Below are positions 34,928 to 44,566 of a DNA stretch of 64,000 nt, one piece after another. Origin of the DNA: JAMXLO01 sp963726125 (GTDB lineage: Bacteria; Pseudomonadota; Alphaproteobacteria; Acetobacterales; Acetobacteraceae); the NCBI GenBank assembly GCA_963726125.1, contig CAVSBG010000006.1:682001-746000 (forward strand), read 5' to 3'. Every line of letters begins with the position of its first letter. Position 1 is the stretch's first letter. The translations under genes were made by a program, and so were the position numbers. The notes under the pieces were generated by a model, which was given only the letters and a program-made list of their open reading frames with translations, was not told the DNA's origin and did not search any database.

Positions 34928-36049
34928 ACTTCGACTTCCCGGACGAACTCAAGCAGCTCCGCGACGAGGCGCGGCGGTTCCTGACCGAACGCTGTCCGAC
35001 CAGCGTGACCCGCCGCATCCTGGAAGGCCCGGAACCATATGATCGCGCGCTGTGGCAAGCGATGGCGGAAATGGGCTGGACCGGCGCAGCGATCCCGGAG
35101 GAATTTGGCGGCGCCGGCCTCGGACACCTGGCGGTCTGCGTGCTGGCGGAGGAATTGGGTCACGCGGTGGCGCCCGTGCCATTCGCCTCGTCAGTCTATC
35201 TGGCGACCGAGGCGATCCTGCGCTTTGGCAGCGACGCGCAGAAGCAACAGTACCTGCCAAAGCTCGCAGCAGGCGAAATCATCGGCACGCTGGCCATGGC
35301 TGAGCGACCAGGTCCTGCTGATCCCGCCAGGCTGACCGCGTCGCTGTCCGACGGAAAGCTGAGCGGCACCAAGCTCGCCGTCCCCGATGGCGACGTAGCG
35401 GATTTCGCGGTCGTTGCCGTGCGCGCTGAGCGGGCGCCAAGTCTCGTTATCGCGGACCTCGCGGGGCCTGGCGTGTCGCGAGAGACAATCACCACCATCG
35501 ACCCCACGCGATCGCATGCACGGATCGTGTTCGACGGAGCGCCTGCCGAAGCATTGCCCGGCAGCGAGGGCGCCGAACTCGGTGCGTCACCTGCTCGACC
35601 GGGCAGCCGTCATGCTGGCGTTCGAGCAGGTCGGCTGTGCCCAGGCTGCGCTCGAAATGGCCCGCGATTACGCGCGTGAGCGCTTCGCGTTCGGCCGCCC
35701 CATCGGCTCTTTCCAGGCGATCAAGCACAAGCTGGCCGACATCTACATCGCGGTCGAACTGGCGCGGTCCAACGCGTACTATGGCGCGTGGGCGCTGTCG
35801 ACCGACGCCGCAGAGTTGCCGATAGCGGCGGCGGTGGCGCGGATTTCGGCGTGCGACGCCGGCTGGCTGGCATCGAAGGAGAATATCCAGACGCACGGCG
35901 GTATGGGGTTCACCTGGCAGATGGACTGCCAATTCTACTACCGTCGCGCCAAGCTACACGCGATGGCGTTGGGCGGTGCGCGCGAATGGAAGCGCCGCCT
36001 GGTCGCCGAACTGCGCAAAAGCAACACGATCGCGCTGCCAACGGATTAG
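34924..36049 (+). pseudogene. Acyl-CoA dehydrogenase subunit, interrupted by one frameshift
   Basis: An acyl-CoA dehydrogenase of about 375 residues if read through. The N-terminal and middle domains (MNFDFPDELKQLRDEARRFL onward, EEFGGAGLGHLAV about residue 58) lie in one frame up to GSEGAEL at 35580. The C-terminal helical domain (VRHLLDRAAVMLAFEQVG through IQTHGGMGFTWQMD) continues in the next frame. One surplus G in the pair at 35581-35582 restores GAELVRHLLDRA exactly. This subtype with a following paralogue resembles FadE pairs that form alpha2-beta2 heterotetramers. Either a sequencing error or a real mutation; the flanking domains show no other decay, favouring an error or a very recent event. 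Confidence 0.85.
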
Positions 36050-36066
36050 CGCGCGGAGGACGCCGC

Positions 36067-37302
36067 ATGGACTTCGAAGACACCCCAGAGGAAGCCGCAT
36101 TCCGCGCCGAGGCCCGTGCCTTCTTGGAAGCGAACGCGGAGCGTCGCAAGCCGGGCGAAGTAGAAGGCTATCGCCGCGGCCAGGATGCACCCGGCGCGAT
36201 GGACCGTGCCAAGGCGTTCCAGCGCAAGAAGGCTGAAGCGGGCTTCGTTGGCATTCACTGGCCGAAGGAATGGGGCGGCCGCGGCGGCACCCAGATCCAG
36301 AACGTCATCTACAATCAGGAGGAAGCCCAGTTCGACGTGCTGAGCAACTTCTTCGGCATCGGCATTCAGCTCGCCCTACCGACGATTTGCGTCTGCGGCA
36401 CGCCGGAGCAGCGCGAACGCTTCGTCAAGCCGGCGATGCGCGCCGATGAAGTGTGGTGCCAATTGTTCTCCGAACCCTCGGGCGGCTCGGATCTAGCCGC
36501 GCTGCGCACGCGTGCCGAACGCGACGGCGACGAGTGGGTGGTGAACGGCCAGAAGATCTGGAACTCCGGCGCGCACTACAGCGATTTCGGCATCCTGGTC
36601 GCACGCAGCGATCCGAATGTGCCGAAGCATGCCGGCCTGACCTACTTCATCCTGGACATGAAGACGCCAGGCGTGGAGGTGCGGCCGATCCGCCAGCTCT
36701 CGGGTTCGGCGCACTTCAACGAGGTATTCTTCACCAATGTCCGCATTCCCGACCGGATGCGCGTCGGCCCGGTGGGCGGCGGCTGGCGCGTCGCGCTGAC
36801 CACGCTGATGAACGAACGGCACGGCATGCGCGATTCGCCAGGGCCGGACTTCGCCGAACTGTTCCGTCTGGCGAACCAGCTCGAACTGGAGGACGGCCTG
36901 GCGATCGACAATGCTGCGGTCCAGGAGAAGCTGGCCGACTTCTACGTCCGCTCGCAAGGACTGAAATACACCAAATATCGCGGCATGACCGCGCTATCCC
37001 GCGGCGGTACACCTGGACCCGAATCGTCGATCATCAAGGTGGTAGCGGCGAACAAGCTGCAGGACATCCTGTCGTACGGCCTCGACCTCATCGGCATGGC
37101 CGGCCCGGCGATGGGCGAGGACATGCCGGTATCTGGCATCTTCGAGGAAGCGCTGCTCTATTCGCCCGCCCTGCGTATCGCCGGCGGCACCGACGAGATC
37201 ATGCGCAACATCATCGCCGAACGCGTGCTGGGCCTGCCGCAGGATGTGCGTGTCGACAAGGATGTGCCGTTCCGCGACATCCCCACCGGTTCCAGGGGAT
37301 GA
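36067..37302 (+). CDS. Acyl-CoA dehydrogenase
   Basis: Flavoprotein of 411 residues from ATG 36067 (GCGGAGGA ribosome site), 17 bases after the preceding dehydrogenase. FAD/substrate segments are QLFSEPSGGSDLAALRTRAE (about residues 130-149) and WVVNGQKIWNSGAHYSDFG. The C-terminus reads RIAGGTDEIMRNIIAERVLG. At the MCAD catalytic-glutamate position (YEGT) it has glycine, as in steroid/side-chain FadE-type enzymes where the base lies elsewhere or in the partner subunit. Together with its neighbour it probably forms a heteromeric dehydrogenase acting on a bulky or branched acyl-CoA (inference). Confidence 0.92.
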   Translation: MDFEDTPEEAAFRAEARAFLEANAERRKPGEVEGYRRGQDAPGAMDRAKAFQRKKAEAGFVGIHWPKEWGGRGGTQIQNVIYNQEEAQFDVLSNFFGIGIQLALPTICVCGTPEQRERFVKPAMRADEVWCQLFSEPSGGSDLAALRTRAERDGDEWVVNGQKIWNSGAHYSDFGILVARSDPNVPKHAGLTYFILDMKTPGVEVRPIRQLSGSAHFNEVFFTNVRIPDRMRVGPVGGGWRVALTTLMNERHGMRDSPGPDFAELFRLANQLELEDGLAIDNAAVQEKLADFYVRSQGLKYTKYRGMTALSRGGTPGPESSIIKVVAANKLQDILSYGLDLIGMAGPAMGEDMPVSGIFEEALLYSPALRIAGGTDEIMRNIIAERVLGLPQDVRVDKDVPFRDIPTGSRG

Positions 37303-37341
37303 AGCAATGACCGCCGCCACCTCCCCGCCGGTAAGCGCCAA

Positions 37342-39459
37342 ATGACGCACCCACTACAAAGCTTCTTCTGGCCGCAATCCATCGCGGTGCTGGGAGCGTC
37401 GCCCGACGTACACCGCATTCGCGGCCGATTGCTGCGTCAGCTGCGTGAGAACGGTTTCCCAGGACGCATCTTGCCGATCAATCCAAGCTACCAGGAGATC
37501 GATGGGTTACGCTGCTACGAATCGATCGGTGCAGTAGGTGAACCAGTCGATCTCGCACTGGTGGCGATTCCTGCCGCCTCCGTCGCTGCGGCGCTGGAGG
37601 AATGCGCGACCGCCGGCGTCAAGAACACGCTGATCATCAGCTCCGGCTTCGCCGAGGAAGGCGGTGCCGCAGGCGACATGCAGGCAGCGCTGGTCGAGGT
37701 AACCCAGCGCACTGGCATCCGCGCCTGCGGACCGAATTGCGAGGGCTACTTCAACGCGCTCGGCAAGATTGCCACAACGTTCAGCCCGACAGTGGAAGTG
37801 AAGGAGGATCCCGGCCGCGTACTCGTCTCCGAGAAACGCGTCGGTGTGATTGCACAATCAGGCGGCATCGGATTCGCCTTGTTCAATCGTGGCAAGGCAG
37901 CGGGCATCGGCTTCTCCTACGTGATCTCCACCGGGAACGAAGCCGACCTGAACATGGCCGACTTCCTCGACTACATGGTCGAGGACCAACACACCCATTG
38001 CGTGATGCTGTTCTGCGAGGCCGTCCGCAACGGACCCGCGTTCGTCGCGGCGCTCGAAAAGGCGCGCCGGCTCGGCAAGCCCATCGTCGCGATCAAGATT
38101 GGCCGCTCGGATGCCGGCTCGCGCGCATCGGCGTCACATACCGCGTCGTTGTCGGGCTCCTATACCGCTTACCGCGCGATATTCGAGCGCTACGGAGTCA
38201 TCGAGGCGGAGGACCCGGACGAAGCCGTCGCTATCGTCGGTCTGCTGTTGACGTGTCCACTGCCGAACGGACGACGCGTCGGTATCATTACGCCATCAGG
38301 CGGTGGTGGCGCCTGGATGGCTGACACTCTGTCACTCCACGGACTGCTGGTGCCCACTCTGTCGGAGACGATCCAGGCCGAACTGCGGTCGGTCATGCCG
38401 TCCTACGGCGCATCGGGCAATCCTGTAGATGTCACCGCGCAAGGATCCAACACCGGTCCGGCAGTGATGACGGCGATGGAAACGCTCGCACGTTCGGACG
38501 AGATCGACATGCTCGTACTCATCACGTCACTGACCAGCGAAACGCGTGTGTCGCTCGACCCTGAACGCGTGCACGAGACAGCGGCGAAGTGCGGCAAGCC
38601 GATGACGGTGTGGACCTACACGCTGCCCAGCGCGTTCGGCCGCGCACAGGCGGCCGGCAGCGGCCTGTTCATGCACAGCGACCTGCGCAATGTCGGTGTA
38701 GCGATGGCACGGCTGGCGACCTTTGCGGAACTCCAGATGCGTCCCCTGCCCGCTTCCGCTGACGCCATCCCATTGGCGACGCTGCCGGATGATTTACCAA
38801 CAGTTTTGACCGAGTTCGCAGCGAAGGAGTTGCTGGCGCCGTACGGGCTGCCGCCGGCGCGAGAAATGCTGGCGACGTCGGCCGCACAGGCAACCGAAGC
38901 CACCGCGGAGTTGGGCTTTCCGATTGCGCTGAAAATCGTTTCGCCTGACGTGCCTCACAAGACAGAGGCCGGGGGCGTGATACTTGGGTTGCAAGGCCAA
39001 CATTCGGTCACCGCAGCGTACGAACAGATCATCGCGTCGGTAAAGCGTTATAAGGCCGACGCGCGGATCGACGGCGTGCTGGTGCAGAAGATGGCGCCAC
39101 GGGGCCACGAGCTGATCATCGGCATGGTGAACGACGCGACATTCGGACCGATCATGATGGTCGGACTAGGCGGCACGATGGTGGAACTGATGGGCGACGT
39201 CGTGCATCGACCTGCGCCCGTCGATGTCGCGGAGGCGACCGAGATGCTGCTCAGCCTGCGTTCCGCGCCGCTGCTGTTGGGGTTCCGCGGCTCGGAGCAG
39301 ATCGACATCACGCCGGCGGCCGAGTTGATCGCGAGCCTGTCGCAGGCAGCTATCGCGCATCGCGATCGGATCCTGGAGATGGAGTTGAACCCGGTGATCC
39401 TGCACGAGGATGGCACGGGACTCACGATTGCCGACGCCCTGATAACGCTAAAGCAATGA
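37342..39459 (+). CDS. Acyl-CoA synthetase (NDP-forming) family, fused subunits
   Basis: A 705-residue protein of the ADP-forming acetyl-CoA synthetase superfamily with both subunits fused. Domain order: CoA-binding Rossmann domain (about residues 8-135, SIAVLGASPD), succinyl-CoA-ligase-like domains (about 155-450) and a C-terminal ATP-grasp domain (about 480-700, KIVSPDVPHKTEAGGVI). The phospho-histidine loop is visible as SASHTASLSGSYTAY (about 262). Such enzymes activate organic acids to CoA thioesters, or the reverse, with ATP/ADP. Here it would load the acid substrate of the surrounding dehydrogenases. Confidence 0.9.
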   Translation: MTHPLQSFFWPQSIAVLGASPDVHRIRGRLLRQLRENGFPGRILPINPSYQEIDGLRCYESIGAVGEPVDLALVAIPAASVAAALEECATAGVKNTLIISSGFAEEGGAAGDMQAALVEVTQRTGIRACGPNCEGYFNALGKIATTFSPTVEVKEDPGRVLVSEKRVGVIAQSGGIGFALFNRGKAAGIGFSYVISTGNEADLNMADFLDYMVEDQHTHCVMLFCEAVRNGPAFVAALEKARRLGKPIVAIKIGRSDAGSRASASHTASLSGSYTAYRAIFERYGVIEAEDPDEAVAIVGLLLTCPLPNGRRVGIITPSGGGGAWMADTLSLHGLLVPTLSETIQAELRSVMPSYGASGNPVDVTAQGSNTGPAVMTAMETLARSDEIDMLVLITSLTSETRVSLDPERVHETAAKCGKPMTVWTYTLPSAFGRAQAAGSGLFMHSDLRNVGVAMARLATFAELQMRPLPASADAIPLATLPDDLPTVLTEFAAKELLAPYGLPPAREMLATSAAQATEATAELGFPIALKIVSPDVPHKTEAGGVILGLQGQHSVTAAYEQIIASVKRYKADARIDGVLVQKMAPRGHELIIGMVNDATFGPIMMVGLGGTMVELMGDVVHRPAPVDVAEATEMLLSLRSAPLLLGFRGSEQIDITPAAELIASLSQAAIAHRDRILEMELNPVILHEDGTGLTIADALITLKQ

Positions 39460-39490
39460 CTGGGAAGTTAGGTCAGGTTAGGTTGAATTA

Positions 39491-39575
39491 GGCTCCCTCC
39501 CCTTGCGGGAGGGAGTTGGGGAAGGGGGCGTCTCCCGTTTGACAAACCCCCTCCTCAACCCCCTCCCGCCAGGGA
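39491..39575. repeat. C/G-rich palindromic intergenic repeat, copy 3 (double unit)
   Basis: A perfect 9-base stem (CTCCCTCCC 39493-39501 with GGGAGGGAG 39507-39515) around a CTTGC loop is followed by TTGGGGAAGGGGG. A second unit in inverted orientation follows (CCCCCTCCTCAACCCCCTCCCGCC, 39547-39570). The two units could form one long hairpin just before the ribosome site of the gene at 39581. Confidence 0.7.
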
Positions 39576-39580
39576 GATTG

Positions 39581-40768
39581 ATGCCCAAACGATACTGGAA
39601 AGACCCCATGTTCGAACTCGCCGAAGAACACCGCATGCTGCAAGACCTGGTCGCGAAGTTCATAGACCGCGACGTGATCCCATTGGAAAAATCGGTGCTC
39701 GCGCGCGAGATGTCCGGCCAGAAATCGTCACTCTCCGCCGAAGAGGAGGCAACGCTACTCGGCAAGTGCCGCGAGCTTGGCCTATGGGGCCTCGACGTGC
39801 CGGAGGAATTCGGTGGTGCCAACCTGCCAACGGTCGCCCTCATAGGCGTGTATGAGGAACAAGGCCGCACCTGTGTTCCCTTCACCTTCCCTCCGGACAG
39901 CCCCAACCTGCACATGCTGATGGCAGTGTGCAATCCGGAACAACGCAGGAAATACCTGGAACCTTACGCACGCGGCGAGGCGCAGTCAGCGATCGCAATC
40001 TCCGAGCCAGGTGCGGGCGGCGACCCCGCCGGCATGATCACACGCGCGGTGAAGGACGGCTCCGACTGGGTCATCAACGGCCGCAAGATCTGGGTCAGCC
40101 GCGTGCCGCAGGCCGACTTCACCATCCTCATGGCGCGCACCGGCGAAGGCAAGCGCCACGAAGGCGTCACCGCCTTCATCATCGAGCGCGGCACCAAGGG
40201 ATTCAACATCGAACGCGAAATCCCGATGCTCGGCGGCCAGCGCACCTACGAACTGACCTTCGACGATTGCCGCATCCCTGAGGAACAAATCCTCGGCCAG
40301 GTCGGCAAAGGCTTCGCCCCCATGCAGTTGCGCCTGACGGTGCGGCGGATACAGATGGGCGCCTGGTGCGTCGGCATGACTCGCCGCGCGCTCGATATGA
40401 TGGTGGAGCACGCCAAGCAGCGCATAACCTTCGGCCAGCGGCTCGCCGATCGGCAAGCAATTCAATGGTGGATCGCCGAGGCCGCGATCAAGATCCACGC
40501 CTGCCGCCTGATGGTGTACGACGCCGCTGCAAAGTCCGACGCCGGCAAGGACGTGCGCACCGAGGCGTCCATGGTGAAGCTGTACGGCACCGAGATGGCG
40601 ACCGAGACCATCGACCACGCCATGCAGACGTTCGGCGCCATGGGTGTGGCGAAGGAGCTGCCGCTACAGCTGATGGCACAAAAGGTGCGCACCATGCGCG
40701 TCTACGAAGGTCCGTCCGAAGTGCACCGCATGGTCATCGCACGCCGACTTTTGCAGGATCGGAGATGA
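39581..40768 (+). CDS. Acyl-CoA dehydrogenase
   Basis: A 395-residue acyl-CoA dehydrogenase. ATG 39581 follows AGGGAGA and is preferred over upstream in-frame positions, which fall in the palindromic repeat. Landmarks: AIAISEPGAGGDPAGMITRA (about residue 136), WVINGRKIWVSRVPQADF (about 163), RITFGQRLADRQAIQWWIAE and the catalytic-glutamate motif VYEGPSEVHRMVIARR near the C-terminus. Unlike the dehydrogenase at 36067 it has the usual glutamate. It is the third dehydrogenase of this cluster and could act on a later intermediate. Confidence 0.92.
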   Translation: MPKRYWKDPMFELAEEHRMLQDLVAKFIDRDVIPLEKSVLAREMSGQKSSLSAEEEATLLGKCRELGLWGLDVPEEFGGANLPTVALIGVYEEQGRTCVPFTFPPDSPNLHMLMAVCNPEQRRKYLEPYARGEAQSAIAISEPGAGGDPAGMITRAVKDGSDWVINGRKIWVSRVPQADFTILMARTGEGKRHEGVTAFIIERGTKGFNIEREIPMLGGQRTYELTFDDCRIPEEQILGQVGKGFAPMQLRLTVRRIQMGAWCVGMTRRALDMMVEHAKQRITFGQRLADRQAIQWWIAEAAIKIHACRLMVYDAAAKSDAGKDVRTEASMVKLYGTEMATETIDHAMQTFGAMGVAKELPLQLMAQKVRTMRVYEGPSEVHRMVIARRLLQDRR

Positions 40769-40876
40769 TGTGATGCCGCCGTCATTGCAGACGTGTGCGG
40801 ACGCGTTGAACGTGTGGACCCCGGTCATTGCTAGGCTTGTCATTCCACGTCATTGCCTTGCTCGTTACTTCCCCGT

Positions 40877-40900
40877 CATTGCCGGGCTTGACCCGCCAAT
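40877..40900. repeat. REP-like imperfect palindrome
   Basis: ATTGCCGGGCTTGACCCGCCAAT is an almost perfect inverted repeat (one mismatch in 9-base arms, 5-base loop) lying in the 209-base gap between two genes. Related fragments (GTCATTGCTAGGCTTGTCATT) just upstream suggest degenerate copies. This type (GTCATTGCCGGGCTTGACCCGG) is common between genes of alphaproteobacteria. Confidence 0.6.
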
Positions 40901-40977
40901 CGGCGCCGATGGGCAACTGCGCGCGTCCGAGAGACGACGACATTCCGGCCAGAGCATGATCTGAAGGAGGCCACGAC

Positions 40978-41826
40978 ATGGGCATTCTCGACAACAAGGT
41001 CGCCATCGTCACCGGCGCGAGCCGCGGTATCGGCCAGGCCATATCCGAACTGTTCGCCGAGGAAGGCGCCAAAGTCGTCTGCGCGGCACGCACCTTCAAC
41101 GAAGGCGATCACCGCATGCTGGAGGGTTCGCTGCGCCGCACGGTCGAATTGATCCGCGCCAAGGGCTGCGAGGCGAAGGCAGTTACCGCTGATGTTTCAA
41201 GTGAGGAAGACTGCATCGCCTTGGTGCAATCCGCACGTGACTACGGGCCCGTCGACATCCTGGTGAACAACGCCGCGCTCAGCTACTTCCAGCCGATCAC
41301 GGAGCTGCAGACCAATCGTTGGTTTCGCGCCTTCGCTGTCGATGTACATGGGCCGTTCATGCTGGCCAAGGAAGTGCTGAAAGACATGATCCCCCGGCGC
41401 AGCGGTGCCATCATCAACATCAGCTCGGGCGCCGCGATCGGCCCAGGCCGCGGGCCGTATGCCGACAAGACCGTGCGCGGCGGCACAATGTATGGCGCGG
41501 TGAAGGCAGCGCTGGAGCGTTTCACGCAAGGCCTGGCACAGGAGGTTGCGCAGTTCGACGGCATCACGGTAGCCGCCGTATCGCCGTCGCGCGTCGTCCC
41601 GACGCCCGGCACGGTTTACCATAAGCTGGTCTCCGGCATGGACGATCCAAAAGGCGAGCCGGTAACCATGATGGCTCGCGCCGCGCTGCTGTTGGCGAGT
41701 GAGCCAGCCCAACGGGTGAATGGCCGCGTCACCTACAGCCAGCAGATCCTCAAGGAGTTCGGCTGGATCGAGAACGGCGTCGGGCGTGGTGTTGACAGTG
41801 CCGGGTCCGGTTACTCGCAGATCTGA
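40978..41826 (+). CDS. Short-chain dehydrogenase/reductase
   Basis: Classical-type SDR, 282 residues, with a strong AAGGAGG ribosome site before ATG 40978. TGASRGIG (about residue 13), NNAALSYF (about 98), catalytic serine in INISSGAAIG (about 147) and an active-site tyrosine in TMYGAVKAALERF (YxxxK, about 171-175). The C-terminal half has a slightly longer loop than typical members, as in the hydroxysteroid-like SDR group. As last gene of the acyl-CoA cluster it could oxidise a 3-hydroxyacyl-CoA or alcohol intermediate. Convergent with phnE2, 17 bases apart. Confidence 0.88.
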   Translation: MGILDNKVAIVTGASRGIGQAISELFAEEGAKVVCAARTFNEGDHRMLEGSLRRTVELIRAKGCEAKAVTADVSSEEDCIALVQSARDYGPVDILVNNAALSYFQPITELQTNRWFRAFAVDVHGPFMLAKEVLKDMIPRRSGAIINISSGAAIGPGRGPYADKTVRGGTMYGAVKAALERFTQGLAQEVAQFDGITVAAVSPSRVVPTPGTVYHKLVSGMDDPKGEPVTMMARAALLLASEPAQRVNGRVTYSQQILKEFGWIENGVGRGVDSAGSGYSQI

Positions 41827-41843
41827 TCATCCGGACACGTCGA

Positions 41844-42701
41844 CTACCGTCCGGCGATCAGCCATCCCCGCAGCCACTTCGACACGAAGTCGATCGCCGC
41901 GACTGCGATCAGGATCAGCACGATGATGTAGGCCACCTGATCCCATGCGTTGATCTGGATTCTCTCCGAGAGCCGCAGTCCAATGCCACCGGCCCCAACC
42001 AACCCCAATATCGTCGCCTCGCGTGAATTCGACTCGAGTTGATACAACGCCTGGCTCAACATGATCGGCATGACCTGCGGCAGCACGCCAAGACGCAGCG
42101 TCACCACCTCCGCCGCACCTGTTGCCCGGATACCGTCGATTGGCCCCCGCTCCGCATTCTCGACCGCTTCCGAATACAGCTTGGCCAACACCCCAGTATC
42201 GGAAACAAAGATCGCCAGGATACCAGCGATCGGGCCCAGCCCCATCGCCCGCACGAACGCCAGCGCCCAAATGAGCTGATCCAATCCACGGAACACATCG
42301 AACAAGCGCCGCGTGAAAAACCGGAACACCCCGCTTGGGATCACGTTGCGAGCGCCCAGGAACCCCAGCGGCAGCGCGACGACCGATGCCAGTACCGTGC
42401 CCAGAAAAGCCATCGCGACGGTTTCCAGCAGAGATGTCAGGATCTCGGCATGGTCCCAGCTCGCGAACTGCGACCAATCCACCATCAACCCAAGCACCAC
42501 CCAAAGCCGATCCAGGCCCGAGAAGATTCGCGCGAAGTCGAACAGCCAGTGCAGATAGCCCAGATACGTCACGACCGCGATCGCAAGAACTGCCCGCACT
42601 GCGCGTTCCTGCCACCGCCTGCCGAACACCCGCGGCTGCCGGGCCTTGGCCTCCTCGATATCGACCGATGTGATGTCATCGAGCCGGATGGCACCGCTCA
42701 T
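41844..42701 (-). CDS. phnE: Phosphonate ABC transporter permease PhnE (second copy)
   Basis: Membrane permease of 285 residues with about six helices. The EAA-like loop region GIRATGAAEVVTLRLGVLPQVMP (start about residue 194) precedes LYQLESNSREATILGLVGAGGIG, both hallmarks of PhnE-type permeases. It overlaps the upstream phnE1 stop by ATGA. Two different permease genes in tandem, as here, are common in phosphonate/phosphite importers and would form a heterodimer. No C-P lyase genes are in the window, so the substrate could be phosphonate, phosphite or another oxyanion. Confidence 0.9.
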   Translation of the reverse strand: MSGAIRLDDITSVDIEEAKARQPRVFGRRWQERAVRAVLAIAVVTYLGYLHWLFDFARIFSGLDRLWVVLGLMVDWSQFASWDHAEILTSLLETVAMAFLGTVLASVVALPLGFLGARNVIPSGVFRFFTRRLFDVFRGLDQLIWALAFVRAMGLGPIAGILAIFVSDTGVLAKLYSEAVENAERGPIDGIRATGAAEVVTLRLGVLPQVMPIMLSQALYQLESNSREATILGLVGAGGIGLRLSERIQINAWDQVAYIIVLILIAVAAIDFVSKWLRGWLIAGR

Positions 42702-43624
42702 CGCACCACCAGATTGCCGATGAACCGCGCGCGAATCCGCTCGGAAGCCAGATCGATCAGCATCACCACCAGCAGGATGAGGATGGCGATCGCACTGACC
42801 TCCTCATAGATGTTGAAGCCAATGACGCGCTTCAACTCCTGCCCGATGCCGCCGGCACCGACAAAGCCGATGATGGTGGAAGAGCGCACATTGATTTCGA
42901 ATCGCAGCAGCGCGTAGCTCAAGAATCCGGGAAGAACCTGCGGCACGACGCCGTAGCGCATCGCCTCCAGCCAATTTCCCCCGGCCGCGCGCATCCCCTC
43001 CACCGGGCGCATGTCGGCGTTCTCGTTCACCTCGGAGAACAACTTGCCGAGCGCGCCGGTGGAGTGAATTCCGATCGCCATGATTCCCGCCAGCGGACCG
43101 ATGCCAAATGGCCAAACCAGGATGAACGCCAGCACAACCTGCGGGATCGACCGCATCACCTCCAGCAATCGCCGCGTCAGCCACAGGACCGGTCCGTTGC
43201 CCAGCAGGTTGCGCGCCGCCGGAAACGACAGCACGAACCCACCCGTGAACCCCATGACCGTGCCAACCACCGCCATCTGGATGGTCTGCCATAACAGCGT
43301 CGCGTAGGTGCCGAAGCGATAGAACCAATACGCGACCGATTGGGGCTGCTTCACGCCGCCGAACAGATGCGCGAACGCCAGCACCGGCACGGGCTGTGCG
43401 CCACGTGCTGGCACGATACTGAACAGCTTGCCGAAATAGTCCCCGATGCGCGGCAAGCCGGCGATGATGCGCGTCGGATAGAATTCGGTATCGATGGCCG
43501 CGACGACGATCAGCAGCGCAAGAATGGCCACACCCAGCAACGTCTCGGTACGTCGAACACGCTGCTGCCGGGCATAGCGTTCCGCGAATACACGATACGC
43601 CGCGGCCTCAGTAACGTCAGTCAT
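42698..43624 (-). CDS. phnE: Phosphonate ABC transporter permease PhnE (first copy)
   Basis: Membrane permease of about 308 residues from ATG 43624; the frame extends a little further up to an unlikely TTG. About six helices. Landmarks are FTGGFVLSFPAARNLLGNGP, the loop GMRAAGGNWLEAMRYGVVPQ and INVRSSTIIGFVGAGGIGQEL. The long periplasmic loop after helix one is typical of PhnE. It follows the phnD gene and overlaps the second permease gene, giving the order phnC-phnD-phnE1-phnE2. Confidence 0.9.
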   Translation of the reverse strand: MTDVTEAAAYRVFAERYARQQRVRRTETLLGVAILALLIVVAAIDTEFYPTRIIAGLPRIGDYFGKLFSIVPARGAQPVPVLAFAHLFGGVKQPQSVAYWFYRFGTYATLLWQTIQMAVVGTVMGFTGGFVLSFPAARNLLGNGPVLWLTRRLLEVMRSIPQVVLAFILVWPFGIGPLAGIMAIGIHSTGALGKLFSEVNENADMRPVEGMRAAGGNWLEAMRYGVVPQVLPGFLSYALLRFEINVRSSTIIGFVGAGGIGQELKRVIGFNIYEEVSAIAILILLVVMLIDLASERIRARFIGNLVVR

Positions 43625-43660
43625 ACAGAGGCACATCGAGGCGGCAACGCAGCCGCCCAA

Positions 43661-44566
43661 TCACCCGCGGTTGCCGCGCTGTTCAGCCAGACGCAGATCA
43701 ATGATGTCCTGATACAGGTCCATCGTCGCCGGCGCATAGCCGACGCCAGACCCCATCTCGACGTCATCATAAACTTTCGGGTGCACGGTCGGCAGATCCA
43801 ACAGAAAAGCCCGGAACGTCGCCTTCAGGTCCGGTGGCAAATCCGAACGCAACGCCCACGGTCCATTCGGAATCTTTCCCGAATGCCAGATGATGCTGAT
43901 GTCCGACATTTTCAGCATATGCTTGTCGACCATCGTGCGCAGCGCTCCCCTTGAGTAGCCCTGCGACTCCTCACCCAGACCCGATGTCCACGTCACCGCG
44001 GCATCGTACTGCTTGTTCACGACAGAAATGATCCCCTGCTCATGCCCGCCGGCAAATCCCGTCTTGGAGAAATACGCCCCGTCGTCCAGCTTGATCCCCA
44101 TGCCCTTCAACGTCGCGCTCGGGATCAGATAGCCCGAGGTGGAATTCGGGTCGGCCCAGGCGAGCGAATGGCCTTTCATGTCCTGCAGCGACTTGATCCC
44201 TGAATCGGCACGCACCAGCATCACGGCAATATAGTATACCGAGCCATCCTTCTCCCTTGGCACCACCACAGGTTCGATGCACTTGCAGTCGAGCCAGGCG
44301 CCGGCGAAGCTCGAACCGCTGAATTGCGCGCCATCGAGTTGTCCCGCCGCAATCGCCTGCATCACACCTGCATAGTCCGCCGCGGGGAACAGCTTGATCG
44401 GCATCCCCAGACGCTCTGCCAGCAGCTTCTGGAACTCGCCGTAGCGCGCCAACCGATCCTGCGTGTTCTCGCCACCCAGCAATCCAAGCCGAAATTCCTT
44501 AAGCTTCGCCGAGTCGGCCCGAGCCGCGACCGCACCCATGCCCAATACCACAGCCAGGACCGCCAA
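43661..44566 (-). CDS. phnD: Phosphonate ABC transporter binding protein PhnD, probable frameshift in signal peptide
   Basis: Periplasmic phosphate/phosphite/phosphonate binding protein; the mature domain is complete (FRLGLLGGENTQDRLARYGE, then LAWADPNSTSGYLIPSA about residue 135). The listed frame begins at a TTG (44566) with no ribosome site and a hydrophobic stretch without a basic start. Immediately upstream, ATG 44583 (and 44591, with a GAAGGGA site) starts MLRRF in a different frame. Inserting one base would give a normal signal peptide, MLR-IFLAVLAVVLGMGAVAARA. So the gene likely starts at 44583 or 44591 and carries a one-base deletion here. Order and spacing match phnCDE operons. Confidence 0.82.
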   Translation of the reverse strand: MAVLAVVLGMGAVAARADSAKLKEFRLGLLGGENTQDRLARYGEFQKLLAERLGMPIKLFPAADYAGVMQAIAAGQLDGAQFSGSSFAGAWLDCKCIEPVVVPREKDGSVYYIAVMLVRADSGIKSLQDMKGHSLAWADPNSTSGYLIPSATLKGMGIKLDDGAYFSKTGFAGGHEQGIISVVNKQYDAAVTWTSGLGEESQGYSRGALRTMVDKHMLKMSDISIIWHSGKIPNGPWALRSDLPPDLKATFRAFLLDLPTVHPKVYDDVEMGSGVGYAPATMDLYQDIIDLRLAEQRGNRG

